Of a stretch of 62,445 nt of DNA, positions 51,370-60,371 are shown piece by piece. The stretch lies in contig CAMDTN010000009.1 in assembly GCA_945907755.1 (NCBI GenBank), positions 1 through 62,445 of the forward strand, in the 5' to 3' direction. The notes under the pieces are model-generated. The model made no database searches. It had not been told where the DNA came from and saw only the letters and a program-made list of their open reading frames with translations. Every line of letters starts with the position of its first letter. The stretch's first letter is position 1. This DNA is from Singulisphaera sp. GP187. Its GTDB lineage: Bacteria > Planctomycetota > GCA-002687715. Made by a program: the position numbers and the translations under genes.

Positions 51370-54358
51370 CAGGCCCGATGCGCTCACGCCAATCCGTCGC
51401 CCGAGTCGAAGCCTCGGCCGCAGAGCAGCGCGGCAACAGCGCAGGCAACGGCGTTCCAGAGGACACCACCACTTGCCGCAAGATGCGGTCGGCCTCCACC
51501 CGTAACGGCGCGTTGCCCTTTTCCAGCAACACAATCAGCGCTTCTTGCTGCTGCACATCCAACCCCTTCGCGCCCAACCAATCCGCACTTGCATCCAGAG
51601 GCACGCCAGCAGCGCCAGCCGCTACCACGAACCACTCTGCACGCGGTTTGGTCCCTTCGGTTTCGTTCCATCGCCGGAAGGATTCTGCGCGGCGCGCTGG
51701 CGCTGCCTCACGCGCAACTTGGAATGTGAGGCTCTCCAGCGCCACTTCCACCGCTTGATCCCCTTCGGGAGCCAGCAGCAAACGCGCCAGCAAAGGTTGC
51801 AGCGCCTTCGGATTGCCGAGGCGCGCCATCGTCAACGCTGCGCTACGGGAAAGCTGCGGGTCGGTCGCCGCCAACCACGGTTCGATCAGTGCCGCGCTCT
51901 CGACGCCCAGTTTCTGGGCCAACGCATTCATGGCCATGATTTGCAATTCACCCGAATCGGAGTGCTCGAGCACATCGCGCAGCAGCGCAGTGCTGTCGGC
52001 CATGCGGGCCAGTGAGTCGAGAGCGTCGCGCCGCAGGCTGATGTCGCCGGCTTCGCGCACGATGCCTTGCAACGCCAGAGCGGCTCGTGCGCCACCAGCA
52101 GCGGCCAGCGCCTTCAGCACCGCGGCCTTCTCGGGGCGTTCCCCTTCGCGCCAAAACTCCATGGCCCGCGCCACGCCTTGTTCCCCCAACACTGCACCCA
52201 GAGCCATGATGGCCCGCGCACGCAAGTTGCGATCAGTGCCTGCCAGGAGGTTTTCCAACAGCGCCGGAGTGCGTGGGTCGGCCAGCCCAGCCAACGCCGT
52301 CAAGCATGCCTCACGCACTTTGGTGTCGTCATCGCGCAGCCCGCCTAAGAGCTGTTCGGCCACACCCACAGCACCGCTGCGACTGAGCGCGCTTGCAGCC
52401 GCCACGCGCACGCGCGGATGCTCCGATGCCAGTGCCATGGACATGTCTTGCGGCGCAAGCGCGGCTACCACTGTGGTCAGATGCTGGTCTTGCGGCGACC
52501 CACGCAAACAGGCTTCCAGCAGCCCGTTGCGCACCTCCACGCTGACGCTGCCGATCACGCGGCCTGCGAGCGCTGCGCTCGCGGCATCGCCGATTCCAGA
52601 TTTCGCCAAGGCCGGCCCGATGCGCGCGGCCTCGGCCTTGCACCACACCGGATCCATCGCGTCCAACATGCCTGCGGCTTGCGCCCGCGCGGCAGCGCCT
52701 AACAGCGGCCACGATGTCAACGCTAGTTCTGCGATGGCTGCAGCCCGCGCCTCGCGAGTCGTGCAAGCATCCAAAGTTGCTGCGGTCATGGCGACGAGCA
52801 GCGCGCGCTCCTTGGGCGAAGCTGCGTGCACGAAACTTTGCCACGAGCGCTCCAGTGCGAGCTTGTCGCACAGAGCAACAAGTGCATTCAACTTCTCCGG
52901 AAGCGCTCCTGCCGCGATGCGCCGGAACTTGCAGGATTCTTCGGGCAAGGACACGGTGATCCACACCTCGCCTGTGGTGCGTGCGGAATCCTCTGGAGCA
53001 CCGCGCGTGCTGAAAAACTCTGCAGCCAGTGCCGCTTCCAACACTTGCTGCGCCGTGGCGGCTTCCAGCAAGGTCACTTCCAGCCCGACGCGAGTGGCGC
53101 TCACACTTGGCCCCGCTAACACCACCGTGCTGCGCACGCGCCCTGCCTGCACTTGCTGCACGCTCCACTCCGCGCGCAAGGCTTCTTCAGCAGTCAGCAT
53201 GCGCAGTTCGCGGTTGGCATGAAAACCCTGGGCCACCCCAGCCCACCAGCGCTTCCATGAAAACGCGTCTTGCCCGAAGGAACGCCCGCTCAGCAACGCG
53301 AGCTTGCGCCACACTTGGCCTTCCAGCGAGGTGTAGTCAGAGAAATACACGCCGCCCGCGACCGTTTCGATGAGCAGCGGCACCAAAACTGTGTCCGCAA
53401 GTTTGCGATCGGCAGGTGCGGCGCTGGTCCAAGTGATATTCGCCAGCGCCACCGCGGCGCAGCCCCGCTGGAATGAATCCGCACTTTTCAGCCACTGCTC
53501 CAAGCGCGTGCGCGCCGCTTCGTCGCTCGGCAACGCCGCCCCTCCATGCAAGTCTTCATCCTGCACCAACGCCAACAGCGCATAACAAGCAGCACGTGCG
53601 GGAGCGAGCCGAACAGATTCGACCAAGCGCCCACGCACGCCCGCATCGGCTTGCTTGCCCAAGTGCATGGCCGCAGCCACGGCCACGCTGGGTTCCGGAT
53701 CTGACAACGCCGCGAAAAACTCGTCGCGCAAGCCCGCGCCAGGGATGCGCGCAAGGAGTTCGAGAGCAGTGGCTTTGCCGGGGCCTCGCGCGCTTTCGAG
53801 CAGCGCCAACACGCTGCCCAAGTACTGCGCATCCAACTCTGCTGGGAGCGCGCGCGAGGCGGCTTGGCGCACGCGGGCGGAAGCGTGAGTGAGCATCGGC
53901 AGCACAGCAGCCGTACCAGCCCTCGGGTCGATCTTCACCAGCGCCGCCATCAATTCGGGCAGGCCGGCGCGGTTGCTGGGGTCGCTGATAGCCAAACGCA
54001 ACGGCTGCACCGCGCGCTGCTCGCGCATTTCGGCAAGGGCTCGCGCGCAACCTGATTGCACCCGCCAGTCGTTGTGCCCGAGGCCACCGATGAGCCTCGG
54101 CACCGCGTCGTCACCGAGCCCCGACAGCACTAACGCCGCTTCGCGGGCTCGCGGCTGCGGCCAACTGGCCAGACGCTGCATCAGCGCATCAATGGGGTCC
54201 GCTGGTTGCGCTGCCACATCAGGCTTCACCAATGGTGTTGGTGGGACCTCCACCGGCGCAGGTGCAACAGGCGTTGCTCGCACGGGCGGTGAAAACACCG
54301 GCTGCGCAGCAATCACACCGAGAAGGCAAAGCACACTCAAAACGGTGCGGATCAGCAT
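51362..54358 (-). CDS. large secreted HEAT-repeat protein
   Basis: 998 residues from ATG 54358. A signal peptide ends VIAA before Gln-19, followed by a Pro/Val-rich linker (about 20-55). HEAT-like helical repeats fill most of the rest, clear at about 60-270 (AREAALVLSGLGDDAVPRLI, DWRVQSGCARALAEM) and about 640-900 (HPRVRVAAASALSRSG, DDTKVREACLTALAGL). Between them lies a less regular segment with strand-rich stretches. It is probably a periplasmic or surface scaffold. It lies 57 bp downstream of a lipoprotein gene. Function unknown. Confidence 0.75.
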   Translation of the reverse strand: MLIRTVLSVLCLLGVIAAQPVFSPPVRATPVAPAPVEVPPTPLVKPDVAAQPADPIDALMQRLASWPQPRAREAALVLSGLGDDAVPRLIGGLGHNDWRVQSGCARALAEMREQRAVQPLRLAISDPSNRAGLPELMAALVKIDPRAGTAAVLPMLTHASARVRQAASRALPAELDAQYLGSVLALLESARGPGKATALELLARIPGAGLRDEFFAALSDPEPSVAVAAAMHLGKQADAGVRGRLVESVRLAPARAACYALLALVQDEDLHGGAALPSDEAARTRLEQWLKSADSFQRGCAAVALANITWTSAAPADRKLADTVLVPLLIETVAGGVYFSDYTSLEGQVWRKLALLSGRSFGQDAFSWKRWWAGVAQGFHANRELRMLTAEEALRAEWSVQQVQAGRVRSTVVLAGPSVSATRVGLEVTLLEAATAQQVLEAALAAEFFSTRGAPEDSARTTGEVWITVSLPEESCKFRRIAAGALPEKLNALVALCDKLALERSWQSFVHAASPKERALLVAMTAATLDACTTREARAAAIAELALTSWPLLGAAARAQAAGMLDAMDPVWCKAEAARIGPALAKSGIGDAASAALAGRVIGSVSVEVRNGLLEACLRGSPQDQHLTTVVAALAPQDMSMALASEHPRVRVAAASALSRSGAVGVAEQLLGGLRDDDTKVREACLTALAGLADPRTPALLENLLAGTDRNLRARAIMALGAVLGEQGVARAMEFWREGERPEKAAVLKALAAAGGARAALALQGIVREAGDISLRRDALDSLARMADSTALLRDVLEHSDSGELQIMAMNALAQKLGVESAALIEPWLAATDPQLSRSAALTMARLGNPKALQPLLARLLLAPEGDQAVEVALESLTFQVAREAAPARRAESFRRWNETEGTKPRAEWFVVAAGAAGVPLDASADWLGAKGLDVQQQEALIVLLEKGNAPLRVEADRILRQVVVSSGTPLPALLPRCSAAEASTRATDWRERIGPER

Positions 54359-54415
54359 GCACATCTCCGTCGGCGCACTAGGGGGAATCAGCTTATGGGC
54401 AGCAGGGTGGAAGCA

Positions 54416-54910
54416 TCAAGGGACCGTGAGGAAGCCCGAGACCACCAACTTGGCTGCTGCATCCGGGCCCACACGCAGAGTGACCGAGCCGCCGCTGTTG
54501 GCCACAAGGCGCACCAAGAACCCGTTGGGGTCCACACCCAAGGCGCCAAGCCGCCGTGTGCTTTCCTCCACGCTCAGCTTCTCGGCCCGCGGCCATTCTC
54601 CTCGGTGCAAGCGCGCATAGGGCCACACTTCGCAGGTATCTGCTCCACCAGCTTCACGCTTGATGGTGCCCAACTGTCGCGGCAACTCGGCATCCAATTC
54701 GGCGGCACTGCTCCAGTCGCGGGTGCGGAAACGGAAAGGCGTGCCCGCCGCGGCGCGCGCTGCGACTGCGTCGCCAGCAATGCAAGCGCTCACGAAAGCG
54801 ATCGCGACCGCCTTGGCTTCATCTTGCGGGTAGAGCGATTCGACTTGCTCCTCAGAGCAGGACGCCAACATCGCAGGCAACAAAAGCAGCAGAGTCGACA
54901 GCTTCGCCAT
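54416..54910 (-). CDS. small lipoprotein of unknown function
   Basis: 164 residues from ATG 54910. The signal ends MLASC, a good lipobox with Cys-18 as the lipidation site. The mature part begins with acidic residues and a helical segment rich in Ala (about 30-55), then strands; the pattern resembles NTF2-like accessory proteins but I cannot confirm that. It lies 51 bp after recG and 57 bp before the HEAT-repeat gene, in the same direction. Confidence 0.6.
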   Translation of the reverse strand: MAKLSTLLLLLPAMLASCSEEQVESLYPQDEAKAVAIAFVSACIAGDAVAARAAAGTPFRFRTRDWSSAAELDAELPRQLGTIKREAGGADTCEVWPYARLHRGEWPRAEKLSVEESTRRLGALGVDPNGFLVRLVANSGGSVTLRVGPDAAAKLVVSGFLTVP

Positions 54911-54961
54911 GGGCGAGATCTTCCGGCTACTGCCCCTCGTTGGCAAGCGATGCAAGCACTC

Positions 54962-56950
54962 TCAAAGTGCGTCTTGCGGGCGGAACAGTGGCGTGGAAGC
55001 ACAGTGCAAGGCGCTCAGGTACTGCTGCGCCGTGGCGCAGCCGCTTTCCAGCACGCGCGTGGCGGTGCTGCGCGCCGCTTCCAGCAGCCCAGCCTCGGCT
55101 GCAACGGCCACTTGCAGCGTGGCCCCGTGGCCTGCCTGCTTCAGCCCCAGCACCTCGCCGGGGCCGCGCTGTGCAAGGTCCTGTTCGGCTAGACGAAACC
55201 CGTCTGATTCGACGAGCAGCGTTTGCAGCCGCATCAGCCCTGGTGCTTGCGCCGTTGGGCTGGGCACTAGGAGGCACTGCCCAGGCAGCGTGCCACGCCC
55301 CACCCGTCCGCGCAGTTGATGCAGTGTCGCCAATCCGTGGCGCTCGGCGCCAAAGATGATCATGACCGTGGCCTCAGGCACATCCAAACCCACTTCCACG
55401 ACCACGGTCGCCAACAAGAGTTGCGCCGCGCCACTGCGGAAGGCTGCCAAAGCGGCCTGACGTTTCTCTGGCGGCATGCGCCCATGAGCGAAGACATGTG
55501 GCACCTTTGCTAGGGGCCCGCGCGCTGCAACAACGCGCAGCCCTTCGCGCAGCAACGCCGGTGCGCCTTCCGCGTCAATGCCTGGAAACACACAGAACAC
55601 GCGCTCACCGCGCGCTGCGGCCGCAGCGGCGGCAGCGACCGCATCCTTCGCCGTGGTGATGCTCGTGGCAACAGCAGCGCGCCCTGGTGGCCGACCCTGC
55701 ACAATCGAACGCGGCAGCGAACCCAGCAAGCTCAACGCCAACGTACGCGGAATGGGAGTGGCACTGAGCGACAGTCCATGAACAGCGTCGCCCTTGCCCA
55801 CCGCCGCCAGTCGGTTGCGCACTCCGAAGCGGTGTTGTTCATCGACGATGACCAAGGCCAAGTGCGGCAGTTGCACCTGCGTCGACAAAGCTGCGTGAGT
55901 GCCCGTGAGGATGTCCACCGGCTCTGCGCGGACAGCACCCCGCGCACCGCCGCCGCGCAGCAATTGCAGACGCACCTTTGAGCCCGCCAACCAGCGCGTC
56001 AACAGTGCGTGATGTTGCTCCGCCAACTCTTGCGTTGGCGCCAAGAAAAGAACTTGGCGGCGCGCCGCCACCACCGCCAGCGCCGCAGCCACTGCTACCG
56101 CCGTCTTGCCGCTGCCGACATCGCCTTGCAACACGCGCCTCATCGGCACCGTGCGATTCATGTCTGCCAACACTTCGTCCAAGGCGGTTCGTTGCGCGCT
56201 TGTGAGCGTGAACGGCAAGCGCGCTGTTATCCGCTCCCACACCCGCGGCGGCACTTCGATGCGCACGGCGCTGCGTCGGTCCGGAGCGCCGCCCAAACTG
56301 ACCAGCAAAGCCACGAAGCGGTCGAAGAGCAAGCGCTCGGCGCCATGGGCTGCGGCGGCGCGGTCCGCTGGGCGGTGCACTGCATCGAAAGCCGCGTGCA
56401 GACTGGCCATGCTCGGCGGCAGCATGCCTTCCAACGGATCTTCGAGAGGCTGCGCCAGCGCTGTGTCGATCAGCCGTGCCAAAGTCCCCGCCGCCAGCCC
56501 TTCCAATTTCGGGCGCACCGCGTGCAATCGCCCCAACGACTGCGCTAGTGCAGCGTCATCTGCAAGCGCCACACAACTCGTGCCCAGAAACTCCGTCTTG
56601 GTGCCGTGATTGCGCCCGCTCACCAGCACGCGCTGGCCTACTTCGATCCGCTCGCAAACCCAGCCTTGCCCATAAAGCCGCACCAACACTGGGTGGCCAT
56701 CGCAATCCAAGCGCAGTTCTGCGAATCCACCAGCGCGCCCGCGCATGCGACCGCGCCGCAGGCGTAGGACCGTTCCAACCAGCGAACAGGGAGCCGCTTG
56801 GGGCTCGCTGGCCAGAGGCGGAGCCGATTCGTAGCGCCCCGGCGTCACTAACAGCAAATCGAGCAGCGTTGCCACTTCCGCTGTTTGCAACAACACGCTG
56901 CGCTGCGCACCGACACCGTTCAGCTCGGCAACAGAATCCGATGTTCTCAT
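54962..56950 (-). CDS. recG: ATP-dependent DNA helicase RecG
   Basis: 662 residues. It remodels stalled replication forks and Holliday junctions. The N-terminal wedge/OB domain is followed by the helicase core: Walker A QGDVGSGKTAVA, DEQHRFG (motif II), and LSATPIPRTLALSLLG (motif III), then the C-terminal motifs VEVGLDVPEATVMII and QLRGRVGRG. Slightly shorter than E. coli RecG. Its ATG overlaps the stop of the small DUF1858 gene (ATGA). Confidence 0.95.
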   Translation of the reverse strand: MRTSDSVAELNGVGAQRSVLLQTAEVATLLDLLLVTPGRYESAPPLASEPQAAPCSLVGTVLRLRRGRMRGRAGGFAELRLDCDGHPVLVRLYGQGWVCERIEVGQRVLVSGRNHGTKTEFLGTSCVALADDAALAQSLGRLHAVRPKLEGLAAGTLARLIDTALAQPLEDPLEGMLPPSMASLHAAFDAVHRPADRAAAAHGAERLLFDRFVALLVSLGGAPDRRSAVRIEVPPRVWERITARLPFTLTSAQRTALDEVLADMNRTVPMRRVLQGDVGSGKTAVAVAAALAVVAARRQVLFLAPTQELAEQHHALLTRWLAGSKVRLQLLRGGGARGAVRAEPVDILTGTHAALSTQVQLPHLALVIVDEQHRFGVRNRLAAVGKGDAVHGLSLSATPIPRTLALSLLGSLPRSIVQGRPPGRAAVATSITTAKDAVAAAAAAAARGERVFCVFPGIDAEGAPALLREGLRVVAARGPLAKVPHVFAHGRMPPEKRQAALAAFRSGAAQLLLATVVVEVGLDVPEATVMIIFGAERHGLATLHQLRGRVGRGTLPGQCLLVPSPTAQAPGLMRLQTLLVESDGFRLAEQDLAQRGPGEVLGLKQAGHGATLQVAVAAEAGLLEAARSTATRVLESGCATAQQYLSALHCASTPLFRPQDAL

Positions 56951-57168
56951 CGCGGCAACGCGTTCAGCTCCGCCAACACCGCAGCGACATCCAGTCCATA
57001 GGCGCGCAAGCCATCAGCGAGAGTCTCGCTCTCACTCACCACACAGCGTTCGCAGTGCAGCGCATGGGCATTCAAGATCGCTTGGGCCCCAGGATGAGCT
57101 CCAAGCACATCGATCAGCAGCATCGTTGCGTTGAATCGCGGCGGAACTGAGGACTTCACATGCTTCAT
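56947..57168 (-). CDS. small DUF1858-like protein
   Basis: 73 residues from ATG 57168. The pattern LLIDVLGAHPGAQAILNAHALHCERCVVSESETLADGL with a CxxC near the middle and a final ALxxLN-like helix matches the DUF1858 fold found with hybrid-cluster and disulfide redox proteins. Its role is unknown. A TTGACA occurs 30-35 bp upstream but without a good -10 box. It opens the recG-lipoprotein-HEAT gene run. Confidence 0.7.
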   Translation of the reverse strand: MKHVKSSVPPRFNATMLLIDVLGAHPGAQAILNAHALHCERCVVSESETLADGLRAYGLDVAAVLAELNALPR

Positions 57169-57224
57169 GGCCGCAGGTTGCGCTCGGTAAGTTCCAGTGT
57201 CAAGCGTGATAGGCTCGGTCGCAC

Positions 57225-58550
57225 ATGGGATGCAATAGAAGCCTCGTAGCCGTCGTGCTGTTGTGCCTACCGCTGTGGTCGCAACAGACGGTGGCATTGG
57301 AAAAACGCGTAGCCACAGCGCAGGCAGCGCTGCAGGCGAGCAAATTGCAACTGAGCGTGGTCTACGAACGCTTGGAAACGGCCCTTAGCAGAGGGCGCGA
57401 GCAGTTCTGCGCCGGCTTGCAGGTGGACTTGGACACAGCGCTGTCCGCTGCGCGCAACCTTGGCAACGCCCCGCGCGCGAAGCTGTTGGCCGAAGTGAAG
57501 AAATCGTTGCAAGGCATGGAGCGCAACGCGACTGGAGCTGGCGCCGACCTCAGCATGTGGTTGCAGCAGCGCCTGCCCGCAGTGCTGCAGAACGAAGTGG
57601 CTGCTGGGCTGCAAATGAAAGCGCAAGAGTTCGCGGCCCTCGTGCTGGAACCACTCGTACGCGAAGGCCGCCCATTCCATCAAATCTGGAATGAGGAACT
57701 CGCTGCGTCCTTACCGGCTGCTGAATCGTGGCGCAAGGCCAACACAGAACTCAGCGCCGCCGAGGAAACACTCTTGGCGGCCAAAGACCCGAGCGCGGCA
57801 TTCCGTCGCGGTGCGCCCGCAGGATTCGCCCGCATCCCTGCTGGCAACTACATGACCATCTTCACGGCGGGGTTTTCTGGGCAAGGCGTGCGCAAGAAAG
57901 ACCGCCCTTTCGTTCTGGATCACGATGTGTTTCTTGGCATCCACGAAGTCACCAACGCGCAGTACCTCGCATGGCTTTTGAAACTGACCGAAGAGGAGCG
58001 GCGCATCCACCAACCGCGCGATGCTGCGAACAAACCACTGTGGGAACCAGAGCCAGGGAGCGGCATTGTTGCAGTGCCAGTGGGTTCCGAAGCCCTGCCG
58101 ATCACCTGCGTCACCTTTGCCAGTGCTTTGGCCTTCGCCCATGCCCATGACGCGCGCCTGCCCACCGAAGAAGAATGGTGCGCGGCTGCCGCCGGGCGCG
58201 AGAAACTGACGTTTCCTTGGGGTTCCAAGTACGAACCCGGCCGCAGCAACGACCGCGACAGCGGCAACACTGCACCAATGCCGGTGGGCTCCTACCCCAC
58301 GGGAGCCAATGCCTTCGGGCACATGGACCTCGCGGGCAATGTTGCCGAATGGACCATGACCTATGAATCCGGCAAGGTGGCTGATGCAGCCGCGCTGGCG
58401 CAAGAAAGCGTTGCGGTGCGCGGCGGTTCTTTCCGCTGCGGGGATCGCGATGTGTCCACCGGCTGGGTGTGGCTGAAGCGCGCCATCGGCGACCGCGACG
58501 CTGAGACAGGTTTCCGCCTGCTCATCGACCCCGGCGCTAAGCCGCGCTGA
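57225..58550 (+). CDS. secreted SUMF1/formylglycine-generating-enzyme-fold protein
   Basis: 441 residues. A signal peptide ends LPLWS before Gln. Residues 20-190 are helical and charged. The SUMF1-like domain fills about 195-438: GIHEVTNAQYLAWLL, ARLPTEEEWCAAAAG, GHMDLAGNVAEWT and VRGGSFRCGDRD, ending TGFRLLID. True formylglycine-generating enzymes carry two active-site Cys in the last motif; here only the first position (FRC) is Cys. It is therefore more likely a binding or non-sulfatase member. No sulfatase gene is nearby. Confidence 0.82.
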   Translation: MGCNRSLVAVVLLCLPLWSQQTVALEKRVATAQAALQASKLQLSVVYERLETALSRGREQFCAGLQVDLDTALSAARNLGNAPRAKLLAEVKKSLQGMERNATGAGADLSMWLQQRLPAVLQNEVAAGLQMKAQEFAALVLEPLVREGRPFHQIWNEELAASLPAAESWRKANTELSAAEETLLAAKDPSAAFRRGAPAGFARIPAGNYMTIFTAGFSGQGVRKKDRPFVLDHDVFLGIHEVTNAQYLAWLLKLTEEERRIHQPRDAANKPLWEPEPGSGIVAVPVGSEALPITCVTFASALAFAHAHDARLPTEEEWCAAAAGREKLTFPWGSKYEPGRSNDRDSGNTAPMPVGSYPTGANAFGHMDLAGNVAEWTMTYESGKVADAAALAQESVAVRGGSFRCGDRDVSTGWVWLKRAIGDRDAETGFRLLIDPGAKPR

Positions 58551-58556
58551 ACGGCC

Positions 58557-59198
58557 TCAGCCGCGCCGTTGGATCAGAACAGCGAAGTCGCAGTCGTCCT
58601 CGGCTTCCATGCGGCTGGGCGTCACGCCTTCCAGCGCGAGCGCCTGACCGGCGGTGAGCACAAGGCGCTTGTCCTTGGCTTCCACCACCAGAACACCGTG
58701 GTGCACGATGATGCTCATTGCATGAGCAACACCCAGTTCTGGAGCCACCGCAACTGCTCCACGACGACCTTCACCCAACAGAATCTCTGTTTGCCCCATG
58801 CTCAGCGCATGAAAATGAAACGTACCGGCGCGCACTTCGCGAGTGTTCTGCACGCTGGTATCCGTTCGCTCTGCAAGCGCCAACAGGCCGAAGGTGCTGA
58901 TGCCCAGTCCTTCGGCGATGCGGTCGAGAGTATCCAGATTGGGTTTGATCAGATTGGTTTCGATGCGCGAAATCGGTGCGTACGACAAGCCACATTCGCG
59001 CGCAAACTTCTCGATGGTCAGGCCCTTTTTCTGGCGCAACGCGCGAATGACACTGAAGTCATAGCGACGACGCACCTCTCCGGCGCGTTGATGCCGCGCT
59101 GGCACTGGGCTGGGGCCTGACTCCGCTGCCGCAAGCTCGCCGCCGTTCCCGCGAGCTGCGCTCGGACTCAAAGACTGGTCGTGAAACTCCTTGGGCAT
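58557..59198 (-). CDS. XRE-family regulator with C-terminal cupin-like domain
   Basis: 213 residues from ATG 59198 (GGAG 8 bp upstream). A 45-residue polar N-terminus precedes a helix-turn-helix domain (about 48-105: IRALRQKKGLTIEKFARECGLS with PISRIETNLIKPNLDTL). The last 90 residues are strand-rich (AMSIIVHHGVLVVEAKDKR, LTAGQALAL), as in the small-molecule-sensing cupins fused to such regulators. It would repress or activate a promoter in response to a ligand; targets are unknown. Convergent with the SUMF1-like gene, 6 bp apart. Confidence 0.82.
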   Translation of the reverse strand: MPKEFHDQSLSPSAARGNGGELAAAESGPSPVPARHQRAGEVRRRYDFSVIRALRQKKGLTIEKFARECGLSYAPISRIETNLIKPNLDTLDRIAEGLGISTFGLLALAERTDTSVQNTREVRAGTFHFHALSMGQTEILLGEGRRGAVAVAPELGVAHAMSIIVHHGVLVVEAKDKRLVLTAGQALALEGVTPSRMEAEDDCDFAVLIQRRG

Positions 59199-59300
59199 AG
59201 CAGACACTCCAGGGGGCTCGTGGGCACTGAATCCCCAGTGCCGTTATCGGATGCGGGCGGCGGTTGGTGACAGTCAGTCCTGCCGCGCGCACAGATTTCG

Positions 59301-60371
59301 TTACTGATCGAGAGCGATCAGCACGGTGTCGCCAGTGTCGGGGTTGCCTTCCGCAGCGCGCAGCACTAACCCCGGCAGGGATTCGATCTGCCCGATCAGC
59401 AAATCGGCAAGCGCGTCACGACCGACGAGGAACAACGTGTAACGCTGTTCGACGCGGTCGCGCACCACGGCTCGATTGGCTGCCCATTCCAAAGCCCCGC
59501 GCCGCGCGGCGGCACCTTGCGCCAAGTCCAACGCCTGCACCGGGGTCTTGCTGCTGCGCACCAGTAGGGCGTGCACCGCGTCGCTGCTCTTCGGCCCGCT
59601 CACTGTGTAGATGCGCCGCTCGACGGTCACCACGGCATCCTTAGATTTCCTCTTTGCATCCGAGAAAGCGCCTTGCTCAGACTTCGTAGCCACCGCAACC
59701 TCGATGGGCGCTGGCGCCGCAACGTCATCGATCAATTGCTGCACCGCCGCCGAGGTGGATCCACAGCTCAGCACGCCCCGCGCAACTTCGGCGGCGCTCA
59801 CCCCACGCTCGGATTGTTGCGCATCCTCATCAGCGTCATGCGCCAGTCCGAGGGCCAACTCTGGCAGTTCCTTCAGCGCTCGCTGCTGTAAGAACAAGAT
59901 CGCGTTGCTCCGAAAGATCACTTCTCCTGGATCTTGAGTGATCTGCTCTGCATTGGGCGCAGCGGTGACGGACGCCTCCACGAGTGCAGCATCCAACGCC
60001 TCGGCTCTCATGGCTGGGGCCGCAGCAGCCTCCAATGCCGGGGCAGGCTCGGGTTCTTGCAGTACCAATGTTGTCAGGGCCGCGAGCAGCAGCACGGATG
60101 CCGCGATGCGCAGACCCCGCATGCGCTGCCAAGCAGACCGCTGCGGCACCATTTGCGCACAGATCCGTTGCGCCAATCCCTGCGGCGCGGCCATCTGCGG
60201 CGCTGCGCGCAATAACAGCCGCTGCATCGCGTAGTTTGCCGCGGCGGCATGACACGCCGGACACAGCGCGAGATGGGCGCGCAACGCTTCCAACTCTTGG
60301 GTATTCACGCGTTGGTCCAATTGGGCCGAGGCCAGGGTGCGCGCGTGCGTGCATGCTGCTGGCAAGGTCAT
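59301..60371 (-). CDS. membrane-bound anti-sigma factor with zinc motif
   Basis: 356 residues; its ATG overlaps the stop of the ECF sigma gene (ATGA). The N-terminal anti-sigma domain has HxxxCxxC (H33, C37, C40), the zinc motif of ZAS proteins. One membrane helix (about 88-104) follows, and then about 250 residues outside the membrane that could sense envelope state. The sensor part ends in a strand-helix domain (about 255-355). It should hold the sigma factor inactive until a signal arrives. Confidence 0.85.
   Translation of the reverse strand: MTLPAACTHARTLASAQLDQRVNTQELEALRAHLALCPACHAAAANYAMQRLLLRAAPQMAAPQGLAQRICAQMVPQRSAWQRMRGLRIAASVLLLAALTTLVLQEPEPAPALEAAAAPAMRAEALDAALVEASVTAAPNAEQITQDPGEVIFRSNAILFLQQRALKELPELALGLAHDADEDAQQSERGVSAAEVARGVLSCGSTSAAVQQLIDDVAAPAPIEVAVATKSEQGAFSDAKRKSKDAVVTVERRIYTVSGPKSSDAVHALLVRSSKTPVQALDLAQGAAARRGALEWAANRAVVRDRVEQRYTLFLVGRDALADLLIGQIESLPGLVLRAAEGNPDTGDTVLIALDQ

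Noticed and set aside
57174-57203. Promoter for the DUF1858-recG run based on a perfect TTGACA
   Set aside because: No acceptable -10 box lies 16-18 bp downstream, so it is mentioned only in the gene entry.
57225-58550. Formylglycine-generating enzyme for sulfatase activation
   Set aside because: The second active-site Cys is missing and no sulfatase gene is nearby, so only the fold is claimed.
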